A DNA stretch of 41,492 nucleotides from Bacteroidetes bacterium HGW-Bacteroidetes-6 (GTDB lineage: Bacteria; Bacteroidota; Bacteroidia; Bacteroidales; DTU049). Below are positions 8,847 to 18,090 of the stretch, one piece after another. Positions within the stretch are counted from its first letter, which is position 1, and each line of letters starts with the position of its first letter. Below the pieces are notes generated by a model. That model did no database searches, was not told where the DNA came from, and saw only the letters and a list, made by a program, of their open reading frames with translations. The position numbers were made by a program, and so were the translations under genes. Location of the stretch: assembly GCA_002842495.1 (NCBI GenBank), contig PHDB01000030.1:1-41492 (forward strand). The letters are read 5' to 3'.

Positions 8847-9780
8847 TTTCGTAAGCATTAATAACTTTACTAACAATCGGGTGGCGAATAACATCACTTT
8901 TATCGAGTTCAACTATTCCAATTTCGGGAATATTTCGCACCAGATTCACTGCATTCATGAGTCCGCTTGTTTGGTTTTTCGGCAAATCGATTTGTGTTAC
9001 ATCTCCCGTAATGATAAATTTGCTGCTATTTCCCATGCGGGTTAGAAACATTTTCATCTGCATTCGGGTCGAATTTTGTGCTTCATCGAGAATCACAAAC
9101 GCATTTTCGAGTGTACGACCACGCATAAACGCAAGCGGTGCAATTTCGAGCGTACCATCTTCAAAATAGCCCAGCAATTTTTGTTGCGGAAGCATGTCGC
9201 GAAGTGCATCGTAGAGAGGCTGCAAATATGGATCGAGTTTATCACGCAAATCACCTGGCAAAAAGCCCAGATTTTCGCCAGCTTCAACTGCCGGGCGAGT
9301 AAGGACAATTCGGCGCACTTTTTTTTCTTTCAGATATTTCACTGCCAATGCAACAGCCGTGTAGGTTTTTCCGGTTCCGGCCGGACCAATACAAAACATC
9401 ATATCGGTCTTTTCTATCAGGTCGGCCATTTTTTGCTGATTGCGAGTTCGAGCCTTGATTTGCTGGCCGCTACGACCATAAACAATTACATCGGCCGGCA
9501 TACGCGAAAGCTTTTCGCTGGGCAGAGTTTCATCGTTAACAATTTGCATAATGTCTCTTTCGCGAATTTCGCCAAAAACATCGAAATGTTGTAACAAGCT
9601 TTCGAAGCGGCTAGCAAACATATCGATATCGGCTTTTGAGCCCATTACCTTAAACATATCACCGCGGGCAATAATTTTCAGCTTTGGAAAAAGCCGGCGG
9701 ATAATATTCAGGTTGGCATCTTCAGGGCCAAAAAAGCCCACGTGGTCAACCAGTTGCAAATCGAAAACGCGTTCATTCAT
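8830..9780 (-). CDS. PhoH-family ATPase
   Basis: The protein has 316 residues, normal for PhoH-like (YbeZ-type) proteins. Walker A is GPAGTGKT at 132-139 and Walker B is ILDE at about 230-233. Other family words are NQQKMADLI before the ATPase domain, RPAVEAGENLGFLPGD, and TGDVTQIDLP near the end. The N-terminal ~100 residues resemble the KH-like portion of these proteins. YbeZ partners the YbeY RNase in rRNA maturation; ybeY is not in this window. It is the first gene of phoH-lipoprotein-purC. Confidence 0.93.
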   Translation of the reverse strand: MNERVFDLQLVDHVGFFGPEDANLNIIRRLFPKLKIIARGDMFKVMGSKADIDMFASRFESLLQHFDVFGEIRERDIMQIVNDETLPSEKLSRMPADVIVYGRSGQQIKARTRNQQKMADLIEKTDMMFCIGPAGTGKTYTAVALAVKYLKEKKVRRIVLTRPAVEAGENLGFLPGDLRDKLDPYLQPLYDALRDMLPQQKLLGYFEDGTLEIAPLAFMRGRTLENAFVILDEAQNSTRMQMKMFLTRMGNSSKFIITGDVTQIDLPKNQTSGLMNAVNLVRNIPEIGIVELDKSDVIRHPIVSKVINAYENEENK

Positions 9781-9821
9781 TCAACTTTTCCTTGCAGATT
9801 AAATTGTATTGGCAGATTTTG

Positions 9822-9829
9822 TAATTTTG
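9822..9829 (+). promoter_or_regulatory. -7 box TAATTTTG for the SAM hydroxide adenosyltransferase gene
   Basis: A TAnnTTTG match lies in the 65-bp gap between the divergent phoH and the plus-strand gene. The predicted start near 9833 leaves only about a dozen bases before the TTG codon at 9846. A TTG at 9804-9806 is a weak -33 candidate. Confidence 0.5.
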
Positions 9830-9845
9830 AGCAAAAATAGTCATT

Positions 9846-10622
9846 TTGTCAGAAAGAATCATCACAATAACGAGCGACTTCGGAACGAAGGATTATTACA
9901 GTGCCGCTATTAGTGGCAGGCTGTTATCGGGCATTTCCGGAGCATCTATTGTGACGGTTTCGAATCAAATCACACAATATAGCATTCACGAAGCAGCATT
10001 CAACCTGCGAAATGCATGGGCATATTTTCCCGAGGGGACTATTCACCTCGCATTGGTAAATCGAAATCACAATTCCGAAATGCAGTACGCTATTATTCGC
10101 CATCACAATCATTATTTTATTGGTCCCGATAATGGTATTTTCGGATTGCTGTTTGACGAACAACCCGAACTAATGCTGCATTTAGATGCTCCTGAAACGG
10201 TATCGCCTACTTTCCGCGAGCTTGATATTTGCACACATGCAGCCATACGCATTGCTGCTGGCGACGATATTCTTTCGCTCGGAACGCAGGTGAAAGCGCT
10301 AACCGAATCGACTCCTTTCCGCCCAGTGACCGAAAATAAAGTAATAAAAGGAATGGTCGTTTATTTGGACAACTACCACAATGCCATTACCAATATCAAT
10401 CGCAAAATTTTCAGTGAAATGCATAGCGGTGGTAAATATGTTGTTCGCTTTGGGAAATATTACACCGAACGAATTGCCGAATCGTATGCAAATGTACCCG
10501 AAGGGGAAATCATTGCCACATTTGGCAGCTCCGGGATGCTCGAAATAGCCATGAAAGAAAGTTCAGCCCGCAACCTTATGGGAATCAGAGTAAACGATAT
10601 TGTGAGAATTGAATTTGAATAG
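9846..10622 (+). CDS. SAM hydroxide adenosyltransferase (DUF62, SAM hydrolase)
   Basis: The protein has 258 residues and belongs to the DUF62 / chlorinase-fluorinase fold. Members that are not halogenases hydrolyse S-adenosylmethionine to adenosine and methionine. Typical words are ITSDFGTKDYY at the start, FPEGTIHLALVN, YFIGPDNGIFG and, in the C-terminal domain, VVYLDNYHNAITNI. There is no in-frame ATG near the start; translation must begin at TTG 9846 or ATT 9843, just after an in-frame stop at 9828. It lies divergently from phoH and upstream of gldF, separated by 241 bp. Confidence 0.88.
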   Translation: MSERIITITSDFGTKDYYSAAISGRLLSGISGASIVTVSNQITQYSIHEAAFNLRNAWAYFPEGTIHLALVNRNHNSEMQYAIIRHHNHYFIGPDNGIFGLLFDEQPELMLHLDAPETVSPTFRELDICTHAAIRIAAGDDILSLGTQVKALTESTPFRPVTENKVIKGMVVYLDNYHNAITNINRKIFSEMHSGGKYVVRFGKYYTERIAESYANVPEGEIIATFGSSGMLEIAMKESSARNLMGIRVNDIVRIEFE

Positions 10623-10673
10623 CAACTACTTTTCACAACTCACGAAGAGACTTTGAGTTTCTTTATGAATGGT

Positions 10674-10749
10674 TATTTCGGACAAAAACAACAATCGCTG
10701 ATTAAAGAATAAATATAGCTGAATGATTTTTCCCAAAGTGTCCGAAATA
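10674..10749. repeat. Inverted repeat between the DUF62 gene and gldF
   Basis: tatttcggaca (10674-10684) is perfectly complementary to tgtccgaaata (10739-10749), with 54 bases between. A T-rich stretch follows at 10750-10758. It could be a long-loop terminator of the DUF62 gene or a pair of protein-binding half sites ahead of gldF. Nothing else was seen in 10623-10830. Confidence 0.55.
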
Positions 10750-10830
10750 TTTGTTTTTTAGATATTCAATCGTCATAAAAAAATAATAACAAACAATATC
10801 ATCCGTTCATTTTCGATAATGCATTTTATT

Positions 10831-10838
10831 TACCTTTG
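10831..10838 (+). promoter_or_regulatory. -7 box TACCTTTG upstream of gldF
   Basis: A perfect TAnnTTTG match lies 25 bp before the ATG at 10864. It would drive gldF-gldG-DUF4340, whose genes overlap each other. Confidence 0.6.
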
Positions 10839-10863
10839 CACAGTCTAAAAAAACACAGCAACA

Positions 10864-11595
10864 ATGCTTGCACTTTTTAAAAAAGAAATCAGTACTTTTC
10901 TGCATTCGCTCATGGGTTATATTGTCATCAGCGTATTCTTAGCAGTTAACGGACTGATATTATGGGTTTTTCCCAACAATTTCAATATCCTCAGCTTTGG
11001 ATATGCCACCCTTGACGGCTTGTTTATTCTGGCACCGTTTGTTTTCCTCTTTTTGCTGCCGGCTATCAGCATGCGCAGTTTTGCCGAGGAAATAAACACC
11101 GGAACCATCGAATTGTTGATGACCAAACCTATCAGCGAATTTCAGATCATTTTCGCCAAGTATCTAGCCGGACTGGTGATTCTGGTCTTTTCATTATTGC
11201 CAACATTTTTTTATTTTTTCACTATCTATCAGCTGGCTGTACCAACCGGGAATATCGATTTTGGAGGCATCTATGGTTCTTATGTAGGCTTGTTGTTTTT
11301 GGGAAGTAGTTTTCTGGCTATTGGTATGTTTGCATCATCAATTTCGAAAAACCAAATAGTATCTTTTGTTATCGCTATTTTCCTGATTGCTTTTATGTAT
11401 TTGGGGTTTGAGTTTATTTTCGACATCGGTATTTTTGGCGGTGCCGAATTGTTTGTAAAGTCAATGGGAATCAACGAGCATTATGTTTCGATGAGTCGTG
11501 GTGTTATCGATTCGCGCGACCTTATTTATTTTATCAGTCTGATTGCTGTATTCCTGATGTTCACACGCCTCTCTCTCGAAAAACGTAAATGGTAA
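10864..11595 (+). CDS. gldF: Gliding-associated ABC transporter permease GldF
   Basis: The protein has 243 residues and six hydrophobic segments (near 15-40, 55-80, 100-125, 140-165, 175-200, 220-238), the ABC-2 permease layout. Supporting words are LALFKKEISTFLHSLMGYI at the start, LLPAISMRSFAEEINTGT and ELLMTKPISEFQI, typical of GldF and NosY-like permeases. GldF works with GldG and the ATPase GldA (not in this window) and was first found through gliding mutants of Flavobacterium. It overlaps gldG by 7 bp. Confidence 0.92.
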   Translation: MLALFKKEISTFLHSLMGYIVISVFLAVNGLILWVFPNNFNILSFGYATLDGLFILAPFVFLFLLPAISMRSFAEEINTGTIELLMTKPISEFQIIFAKYLAGLVILVFSLLPTFFYFFTIYQLAVPTGNIDFGGIYGSYVGLLFLGSSFLAIGMFASSISKNQIVSFVIAIFLIAFMYLGFEFIFDIGIFGGAELFVKSMGINEHYVSMSRGVIDSRDLIYFISLIAVFLMFTRLSLEKRKW

Positions 11596-13313
11596 TTGCT
11601 ATGAGTAACAATAAAAATCAGGCACAAAACCGCAAACGCAGTCTGCTTCGGCTTCTCGGAGGCCTTGCCATTATTCTGATTCTCAATCTGGCAGGCACAC
11701 TTGGTTTCTTTCGTCTCGATCTCACCCAGGAAAAACGTTATACCCTATCTGAAAACACACGTGAACTGCTTCGAAGTCTCGACGATATTGTGTATTTCAA
11801 AATTTATCTCGAAGGCGAATTGCCTGCATCGTACAAAAAGCTTCAGAATTCGGTTCATGAAATGCTCGACGAGTTCAGGGCCTACAACAAGTCGAATATC
11901 GAGTATGAATTTATCGACCCTTCGGAGGGAAGAGACAAACGTACACTCAATGACTTTTACAATGAGCTTGTAGAAAAAGGACTTCAACCAGCAGTCGATC
12001 GCCAACAAAGCAGCACCAGTAGCGAACAGCGTGTGATTTGGCCGTGTGCTTTGGTGACATACAAGACCCGCGAAACGCCTGTAAATTTCATTCAGACTGG
12101 GCAAAAAACCGACAAAGAAGTTTTAATCAACGAATCGCTTGAGAGTCTCGAATTTAACCTGATTGATGCAATCCGTCGACTCACTATTCGCGAAAAACCG
12201 GCTATTGCATTCATTGACGGACATGGCGAAGCCGACGCCATGCAAACCGAAGATATCACCCGAAGTTTGACTGATTATTACACCATAAAACGTATAAAAA
12301 TAAATCAGAAGCTTGATGCTTTGAACGATTTAAAAGCTATCATTATCGCCGGACCCGATTCAGCATACAACGAAAAAGACAAATTTATTATCGACCAGTT
12401 TATCATGAAAGGCGGCCGTGTATTGTGGTTGATTGACGGAACTGCAACCAATATGGATTCGCTGCAATCGAGAGCCGAAACCGTTGCTATTGCCAATGAA
12501 TTGAATCTCGAAGATATGTTATTCAAATATGGCGTTCGTATCAACAACAATTTGGTACTTGATATGAACAGCTGCCCCATTCCTGTAAAAACCGGACAAG
12601 TTGGAGATCAACCGCAATTCGAATACTACAATTGGTATTATTTCCCAAGTATTTCGAACCCCGATGGACACCCAATTGTGAAAAACCTCAACGCAATTCG
12701 ATTCGAATTTGTGTCGGGCATCGATACGGTGGGAAACAGCAGCATCAAAAAAACGGTTTTACTTTCAACATCTTCATCATCCAGAATACTAAATACACCA
12801 GCTATCATCAGCTTAAATGTGCTTACTGAACAACCCAGCAAAGAATATTTCAATAAATCGAAAATCCCCGTAGCTGTTTTACTCGAAGGAAATTTCAATA
12901 GCGTATTTGCCAACCGTATTCCTCCTGAAATAGCCGAAGACAAAGAAATCGGCTATCGCGAATTGGGCGAAAAAACGCGTATGATTGTAGTTTCGGACGG
13001 CGATATCATTCGTAACCAATTTGTGATGCGAAACGGACAATACCTTACCTACCCACTGGGTTACGACCGCTACACCGGCATTAATTATGGCAATAAAGAT
13101 TTTATCCTCAATTGTATGAATTATCTGGTTGACGACTCGAACCTACTTTCCATCAGGTCGCGCGAACTCAAAATACGACTTCTCGATAAATCGCTGGTTG
13201 CTTCCAACAAACTTCGAATTCAACTCACAAATGTTCTGGGACCAGTATTTTCCATTATTGCATTTGGCTTTTTGCTGATGTTTTTCAGAAAACTTAAAAC
13301 CCGAAAAGGATGA
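11589..13313 (+). CDS. gldG: Gliding-associated ABC transporter component GldG
   Basis: The protein has 574 residues. An N-terminal transmembrane helix (about 20-42) precedes a large extracytoplasmic domain, with a second helix at the C terminus (about 545-567). LTQEKRYTLSENTRELL and YFKIYLEGELPASYKKL are typical of GldG/ABC_transp_aux. FIDGHGEAD and the GGRVLWLID stretch belong to the same fold. The start at 11589 overlaps gldF; an alternative ATG at 11601 (MSNNKN) is equally plausible. The downstream DUF4340 gene begins inside its stop codon (ATGA at 13310). Confidence 0.92.
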   Translation: MVIAMSNNKNQAQNRKRSLLRLLGGLAIILILNLAGTLGFFRLDLTQEKRYTLSENTRELLRSLDDIVYFKIYLEGELPASYKKLQNSVHEMLDEFRAYNKSNIEYEFIDPSEGRDKRTLNDFYNELVEKGLQPAVDRQQSSTSSEQRVIWPCALVTYKTRETPVNFIQTGQKTDKEVLINESLESLEFNLIDAIRRLTIREKPAIAFIDGHGEADAMQTEDITRSLTDYYTIKRIKINQKLDALNDLKAIIIAGPDSAYNEKDKFIIDQFIMKGGRVLWLIDGTATNMDSLQSRAETVAIANELNLEDMLFKYGVRINNNLVLDMNSCPIPVKTGQVGDQPQFEYYNWYYFPSISNPDGHPIVKNLNAIRFEFVSGIDTVGNSSIKKTVLLSTSSSSRILNTPAIISLNVLTEQPSKEYFNKSKIPVAVLLEGNFNSVFANRIPPEIAEDKEIGYRELGEKTRMIVVSDGDIIRNQFVMRNGQYLTYPLGYDRYTGINYGNKDFILNCMNYLVDDSNLLSIRSRELKIRLLDKSLVASNKLRIQLTNVLGPVFSIIAFGFLLMFFRKLKTRKG

Positions 13314-14413
13314 TCAAAAAATGGATCCGCAGGTGGTATATCTGGTTACCCATAGCTCTGATTGCGGCTTTGGTATTAATCGTATTTATTGCCAATCGCT
13401 CCAACACAACACTAAATCCCGGCGAAAAGAATTTTGCCATCAACGATACCGCCTCGGTGACCCGTGTATTTTTGGCCGACAAACAAAACAATACTGTTCT
13501 GCTTTCGCGCAACGATAGCGGTGGATGGACGCTCAATAACACCTACTCGGCTCAACCCGAAATGATTCAGGAGCTCCTTTATACTCTCATGTATGTTACC
13601 GTTCGAAGTCCGGTTCCCCGCACTCAATACGACATGGTTATTAAGCAACTTTCGAGTTTTGCCGACAAAGTGGAAGTGTATGCTACTGTTTACAGGATAG
13701 ATTTCTGGGGACTTAAGCTATTTCCACACGAAAAGAAAATCCGTACATACTATGTTGGTTCTGCTACGCAGGACAACACCGGAACATACATGATGATGGA
13801 AGACGCCGAAATGCCTTTTGTATGTCATATTCCTGGTTTTCGCGGCTTTTTGCAACCCCGTTATTCGCCTCGCGAACAAGATTGGCGCGATCATGGTGTA
13901 TTTCGTTATTCGCTTCCTCAAATCGAAGAAATTTCGGTCATCTATCCTCAATTTCCGGAACGATCATTCCTGTTAAAAAATCCCGACAATATCAACTTTG
14001 CTGTGAGCAACGAAAAGTTTGGTCCCATAAAAAATCTCGATACTGTTCGTGTTATCAATTATATGAATGCATTTGTCGATGTACGCTTCGAATCGTTTCT
14101 CAATGATATTACGCCCGAAAGTCAGGACAGTATCCGTGCATTAAAGCCATTTTGCATTATTTCGGTTAAAGACCGTCAAGGCAAATCGAACAGTATTACG
14201 CTGATCCGAATTAAAGCTCCCGAAGGAAGTGTTAGTATTATGGGCGATCCCATTGAATTCGATCCGGAACATCTGTATGGTATTCTTAATGGAAAAGATT
14301 TAGTAACAGCTCAGTATTTTGTTTTTGGCTCTTTACTCAGGCATTATGGCAACTTTGAATTCAATGCCGAAAAAACAGACGATAACGGAAGCTCTTTTAA
14401 TCGAATTTTCTAA
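13310..14413 (+). CDS. DUF4340-like membrane-anchored protein
   Basis: The protein has 367 residues with one N-terminal transmembrane helix (about 10-30), the rest outside the cytoplasm. The region NDTASVTRVFLADKQNNTVLLSR followed by WTLNN is the usual DUF4340 opening. It overlaps gldG by 4 bp (ATGA), so it is translationally coupled, and is probably an accessory of the GldFG transporter. It is usually found between gldG and dnaN in this phylum, as here. Its precise function is unknown. Confidence 0.8.
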   Translation: MIKKWIRRWYIWLPIALIAALVLIVFIANRSNTTLNPGEKNFAINDTASVTRVFLADKQNNTVLLSRNDSGGWTLNNTYSAQPEMIQELLYTLMYVTVRSPVPRTQYDMVIKQLSSFADKVEVYATVYRIDFWGLKLFPHEKKIRTYYVGSATQDNTGTYMMMEDAEMPFVCHIPGFRGFLQPRYSPREQDWRDHGVFRYSLPQIEEISVIYPQFPERSFLLKNPDNINFAVSNEKFGPIKNLDTVRVINYMNAFVDVRFESFLNDITPESQDSIRALKPFCIISVKDRQGKSNSITLIRIKAPEGSVSIMGDPIEFDPEHLYGILNGKDLVTAQYFVFGSLLRHYGNFEFNAEKTDDNGSSFNRIF

Positions 14414-14444
14414 AAAGAGTGAAGGAATATTCAACCAAAATCAT

Positions 14445-14452
14445 TATTTTTG
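14445..14452 (+). promoter_or_regulatory. -7 box TATTTTTG upstream of dnaN
   Basis: A TAnnTTTG match lies 23 bp before the dnaN ATG, in the 62-bp gap after the DUF4340 gene, so dnaN probably has its own promoter. Confidence 0.5.
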
Positions 14453-14475
14453 CACAAACGTAATAAACTCCAGCT

Positions 14476-15600
14476 ATGAATTTCATTATTTCGAGCAACG
14501 TATTACTCAAAGGTCTGCAAAATATCAGTGGACTTCTTTCGAGCAACAGTCTGATACCGATCATTGAAAACTTTCTCATCAGTATCGAGGACGAGAAACT
14601 ATTGATAACTGCCACCGACAACGAAACACGTGCTACTGTTCAGCTTACACCCGACAAGGTAAATGGAAGCGGTGCAGTGGCTATTCCCCCCCGCGTATTG
14701 CTTGAAACGCTGAAGACATTCCCCAATATTCCCGTAACTATTAATGTGAACGAGGAAACTTTTGCAGTTGAAATCAATGCCGGAGAAGGTGTGTATCGTT
14801 TAGCCGGTTACAATCCTGAAAATTTCCCTGCAGTTGCAGCCATTGAAAATGCAAAAAATCTAAAAATCAATAGCGTTGTTATTCAAAATGCTATTAGTAG
14901 CACCCTATTTGCCTGTGGAAACGACGAAATCCGTCCACAATTGATGGGTGTATTTTTTGAAATCACTCCCGATTATACCAATTTTGTTGCTACCGATGCC
15001 CACAAACTGGTTCGCTTCCGCCGGAACGATGTTCAAGCCGACGAAGCCTATTCGTTTATTGTTCACAAAAAACCGCTGAATCTGCTCAAAAACCTGCTTT
15101 CGACTTACGATTGCGATGTCGAAGCTCAGTTTAACAATACCAATGTTGCCTTCCACTTCGAAAACTATCAGGTTACCTGTCGTTTACTCGAAGGAAAATA
15201 CCCTGCCTACGAGGGTGTTATTCCAAAAGACAATAACTTCAAACTGGTTATCAATCGCAATGCTTTGATCAACACACTGAAACGTGTCGCTATTTTTGCC
15301 AATCAGGCTTCGCATCAGGTGCGTTTCGATATAAAAGGCCAGGAAGTTCTTATTTCAGCCGAAGACATTGACTATTCAAACGAAGCCAAAGAACGCCTCA
15401 GTTGTATTTATGATGGCTCTGATATCGAGATTGGTTTCAATTCGAAATTTTTTATTGAAATTTTAGGAACTTTAGCTTGCGAAAATATCACCATCACTTT
15501 ATCGGCTCCTAACCGTGCTGCGTTGTTGATTCCTGAAGAAACCAATTCGGAAGAGGAAGATATCCTCATGCTCATCATGCCTATTATGCTTAATGCATAG
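14476..15600 (+). CDS. dnaN: DNA polymerase III sliding clamp (beta subunit)
   Basis: The protein has 374 residues, full length for DnaN. The three repeated clamp domains are recognisable: NVLLKGLQNISGLLS at the start, FACGNDEIRPQLMGVFFE and ATDAHKLVR in the middle, and the C-terminal MLIMPIMLNA that matches the family's MPMR-like end. It tethers the replicative polymerase to DNA. It lies away from any visible dnaA or origin, downstream of the gld genes. Confidence 0.96.
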   Translation: MNFIISSNVLLKGLQNISGLLSSNSLIPIIENFLISIEDEKLLITATDNETRATVQLTPDKVNGSGAVAIPPRVLLETLKTFPNIPVTINVNEETFAVEINAGEGVYRLAGYNPENFPAVAAIENAKNLKINSVVIQNAISSTLFACGNDEIRPQLMGVFFEITPDYTNFVATDAHKLVRFRRNDVQADEAYSFIVHKKPLNLLKNLLSTYDCDVEAQFNNTNVAFHFENYQVTCRLLEGKYPAYEGVIPKDNNFKLVINRNALINTLKRVAIFANQASHQVRFDIKGQEVLISAEDIDYSNEAKERLSCIYDGSDIEIGFNSKFFIEILGTLACENITITLSAPNRAALLIPEETNSEEEDILMLIMPIMLNA

Positions 15601-15616
15601 TTTGGAACAATCTTTG

Positions 15617-15653
15617 AAAATGCCATTTCACCCAACGGCGGAATGGCATTTTT
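15617..15653 (+). terminator. Terminator of dnaN
   Basis: aaaatgccatt (15617-15627) pairs with aatggcatttt (15642-15652), loop 14 bases, followed by a short T run. It starts 17 bp after the dnaN stop. Confidence 0.75.
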
Positions 15654-15704
15654 CACTTTAAATATTCAATTGTTGTTTGCCACTCGCAATAAAAAACCAG
15701 CACT

Positions 15705-16367
15705 ATGAAAAAATCAATAATCTTCTTTGCTTCTATTGGTATATCCTTCTTTTTGAATGCCCAAACCATGCCTTTGGATAGTATTCTGGCACACGATGCT
15801 ATTCTGAGTAATATCAACCAGCATTTACCAGAAGGCTGGGAAATGAAAATCGACGATACAACACTTACTGTTTTTTGTACTGAACCTTATGCTCTTCTGC
15901 AAAGTAATTGTGCCGACATAAGTGCCGATAGTCTGGAAAAAGTGAAATGCAACAGAACGGCAATACTGAGTTTTCGATACGAACCCAAATGGGAACCTGA
16001 ACGACTTTTTTGGGCTAGAGAGTCAAACGATAGTATCAATATACTATTGATGTCGTTACCACAGGAAATGGGAGTTACCCCATATTTCGATAAAGAAAAA
16101 AGCACCCGCTTCAATAAAGTTTATACAGGCAAAACAAAAGAAGAAAAAGACAAAGTAAATGCTTACTACAAACGAAAAGGTGAATTGATGAGTTTCTACG
16201 AAACTATTCCCAACTTCGACACCGAACTGTTTAGTCTTAAGCAAAGCAAACAAACAGGAATGCAGCGCCCGGGCCAATGCATCTATCCTTTTCATATCTA
16301 CAAAGATGCGCTCTCGGTGTACATCCTCTTTCTTGATTATTGCGATAACCCATTAGAAAACAAATAA
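15705..16367 (+). CDS. Hypothetical secreted protein
   Basis: The protein has 220 residues with a signal peptide ending FFLNAQ (about residue 20). The mature part is charged, with Cys in CTEPYALLQSNC and near the C terminus (CIYPF, DYCDN), so disulfides in the periplasm are possible. There is no T9SS domain and no lipobox. The family was not recognised. It has its own terminator and converges on fumC. Confidence 0.65.
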   Translation: MKKSIIFFASIGISFFLNAQTMPLDSILAHDAILSNINQHLPEGWEMKIDDTTLTVFCTEPYALLQSNCADISADSLEKVKCNRTAILSFRYEPKWEPERLFWARESNDSINILLMSLPQEMGVTPYFDKEKSTRFNKVYTGKTKEEKDKVNAYYKRKGELMSFYETIPNFDTELFSLKQSKQTGMQRPGQCIYPFHIYKDALSVYILFLDYCDNPLENK

Positions 16368-16372
16368 TATTC

Positions 16373-16401
16373 AAAAAGCTTTTCTTCGGAAAAGCTTTTT
16401 T
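16373..16401 (+). terminator. Terminator with C(UUCG)G tetraloop
   Basis: A 12-bp stem aaaaagcttttc (16373-16384) pairs with gaaaagcttttt (16389-16400), capped by ttcg, so the RNA loop is the very stable cUUCGg, followed by T. It sits 5 bp after the secreted-protein stop. Confidence 0.85.
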
Positions 16402-16528
16402 GCAATTGGCAATATGACTTGTACTTTGTTTTGGTTCGCGATGATTATCATATAATTAAAAAAGCAACTGTTACTCCCTAATGGTTCGCTAAAAGAAACG
16501 GTCCGAAAATATCTTCTCTTCTGAAAAT

Positions 16529-16563
16529 TATGCCCGGACTGACAAATCATCAATCCGGGCATA
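16529..16563 (-). terminator. Terminator of fumC
   Basis: tatgcccgga (16529-16538) pairs with tccgggcata (16554-16563). The hairpin lies 8 bp past the fumC stop on the minus strand. The T tract beyond it is weak. Confidence 0.6.
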
Positions 16564-16571
16564 GAAGAGTA

Positions 16572-17954
16572 TTACACCATTTTAGATGGATCGACCCAAA
16601 CATCAAAGTCTTCGGGTTTCACCAAGCCGGTTTCGATGGCAGCTTCGCGCAGTGTTTTGCCTTCTTTGTGTGCTTTTTTTGCAATAATGGCTGCATTGTC
16701 GTAGCCAATATGTGTATTGAGCGACGTAACAAGCATCAGCGAGCTTTCCATATTCTTTTTGATGGCTGCCAGATTGGGTTCTATTCCAACCACACAATTA
16801 TCGGTAAACGAATGACATGCGTCGCCAATTAAGCGCGCAGCAAACAGAAAGTTGTAAATCATCACAGGCATAAAAACATTGAGCTGAAAATGGCCACCCA
16901 TGCCACCAATATTGATTGCGGCATCGCAACCAATCACCTGAGCACAAACCATAGTAACTGCTTCGGGTTGGGTTGGATTCACTTTTCCGGGCATGATGGA
17001 TGAGCCTGGTTCGTTTTCGGGAAGCATGATTTCGCCAATGCCACAACGTGGGCCGCTGGCAAGCAAGCGAATATTGCTGGCAATATGCATTAGGCTTACA
17101 GCCACAGTCTTCAAAGCACCACTTGCTTCAACAATGGCATCGTGAGCCGAAAGCGACTCGAATTTATTTTCAGCAGTAACGAAAGGAAGTCCTGTGAGCT
17201 CGGCAATTTTGGCGGCTACTCTCACATCATAGCCTTTCGGAGCGTTGAGTCCGGTTCCAACGGCTGTGCCTCCAAGAGGTAATTCGCTCAGGTGAGCAAG
17301 AACATTTTTCAAAGCTCGCATACCATGATCGAGTTGCGAAACATAGCCCGAAAATTCCTGACCAAGTGTGAGTGGAGTTGCATCCATCAGGTGTGTACGA
17401 CCAGTTTTCACAATATTCATCCACGAGTCGCTTTTGGTTTTGAGTTCATCGCGCAGCTTCTCTATAGCAGGAATAGTATGCTTAACCAGCATTTTGTAAG
17501 CAGAAATATGCATAGCCGTCGGAAAAGTATCGTTGCTACTTTGGCTTTTGTTCACATCGTCGTTGGGATGCAGGAACTTTTTCGTATCGTCGAGCTTTCC
17601 GCCCGCTATCACGTGACCACGATTGGCAATCACTTCGTTGAGGTTCATATTGCTTTGGGTACCCGATCCCGTTTGCCAAACCACCAGCGGGAACTGATCA
17701 GCCAATTTTCCATCCGAAATCTCGTCGCACACCTGTGCAATAAGTTTCGCTTTGTCGTCAGCCAGCTTGCCCAATTCCATATTTACCAACGCAGCCGACT
17801 TTTTAAGAATGGCAAAAGCTTCGATAATTTCGGTTGGCATCAATGTTCCGCCAATGCGAAAATTGTCTTTAGATCGCTGTGTTTGTGCGCCCCAGTACAT
17901 TTCGGCAGGTACTCTCACCTCGCCCATGCTGTCTTTTTCGATTCTGAATTCCAT
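16572..17954 (-). CDS. fumC: Class II fumarate hydratase
   Basis: The protein has 460 residues, the normal length. It interconverts fumarate and malate in the TCA cycle without an iron-sulfur cluster. The superfamily signature [11 protein letters not shown] is present near residue 318, with [17 protein letters not shown] and [10 protein letters not shown] upstream at the active-site regions. The start [16 protein letters not shown] fits the family. It is a single gene with its own terminator; the region upstream of its start carries the 14-bp repeats described separately. Confidence 0.96.
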   Translation of the reverse strand: MEFRIEKDSMGEVRVPAEMYWGAQTQRSKDNFRIGGTLMPTEIIEAFAILKKSAALVNMELGKLADDKAKLIAQVCDEISDGKLADQFPLVVWQTGSGTQSNMNLNEVIANRGHVIAGGKLDDTKKFLHPNDDVNKSQSSNDTFPTAMHISAYKMLVKHTIPAIEKLRDELKTKSDSWMNIVKTGRTHLMDATPLTLGQEFSGYVSQLDHGMRALKNVLAHLSELPLGGTAVGTGLNAPKGYDVRVAAKIAELTGLPFVTAENKFESLSAHDAIVEASGALKTVAVSLMHIASNIRLLASGPRCGIGEIMLPENEPGSSIMPGKVNPTQPEAVTMVCAQVIGCDAAINIGGMGGHFQLNVFMPVMIYNFLFAARLIGDACHSFTDNCVVGIEPNLAAIKKNMESSLMLVTSLNTHIGYDNAAIIAKKAHKEGKTLREAAIETGLVKPEDFDVWVDPSKMV

Positions 17955-17988
17955 GGTTGTATTGTTTTTGTTGATTGCATTTGCAGTG

Positions 17989-18044
17989 ATCAGTGGTCAG
18001 TAGTCAGTGGTCAGTAGTCAGTGGTCAGTAGTCAGTGGTCAGTA
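17989..18044. repeat. Four tandem 14-bp repeats (gtcagtggtcagta)
   Basis: Four units lie head to tail at 17989-18002, 18003-18016, 18017-18030 and 18031-18044; the last three are identical and the first differs at one base. Each unit is itself two 7-mers (gtcagtg / gtcagta). Related words (aactgactactca, ctggctactca) recur at 18484-18510, so the four-helix-bundle gene is bracketed by them. This leaves the fumC upstream region made of repeats. Confidence 0.9.
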
Positions 18045-18090
18045 TAGAGTAGTCATATGTAATACCCGACCGGAGTGTCGGAATGGTCAG

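Noticed and set aside
17989-18044. CRISPR array from regular repeats
   Set aside because: Units are only 14 bp and directly adjoining with no spacers, and no cas gene is present.
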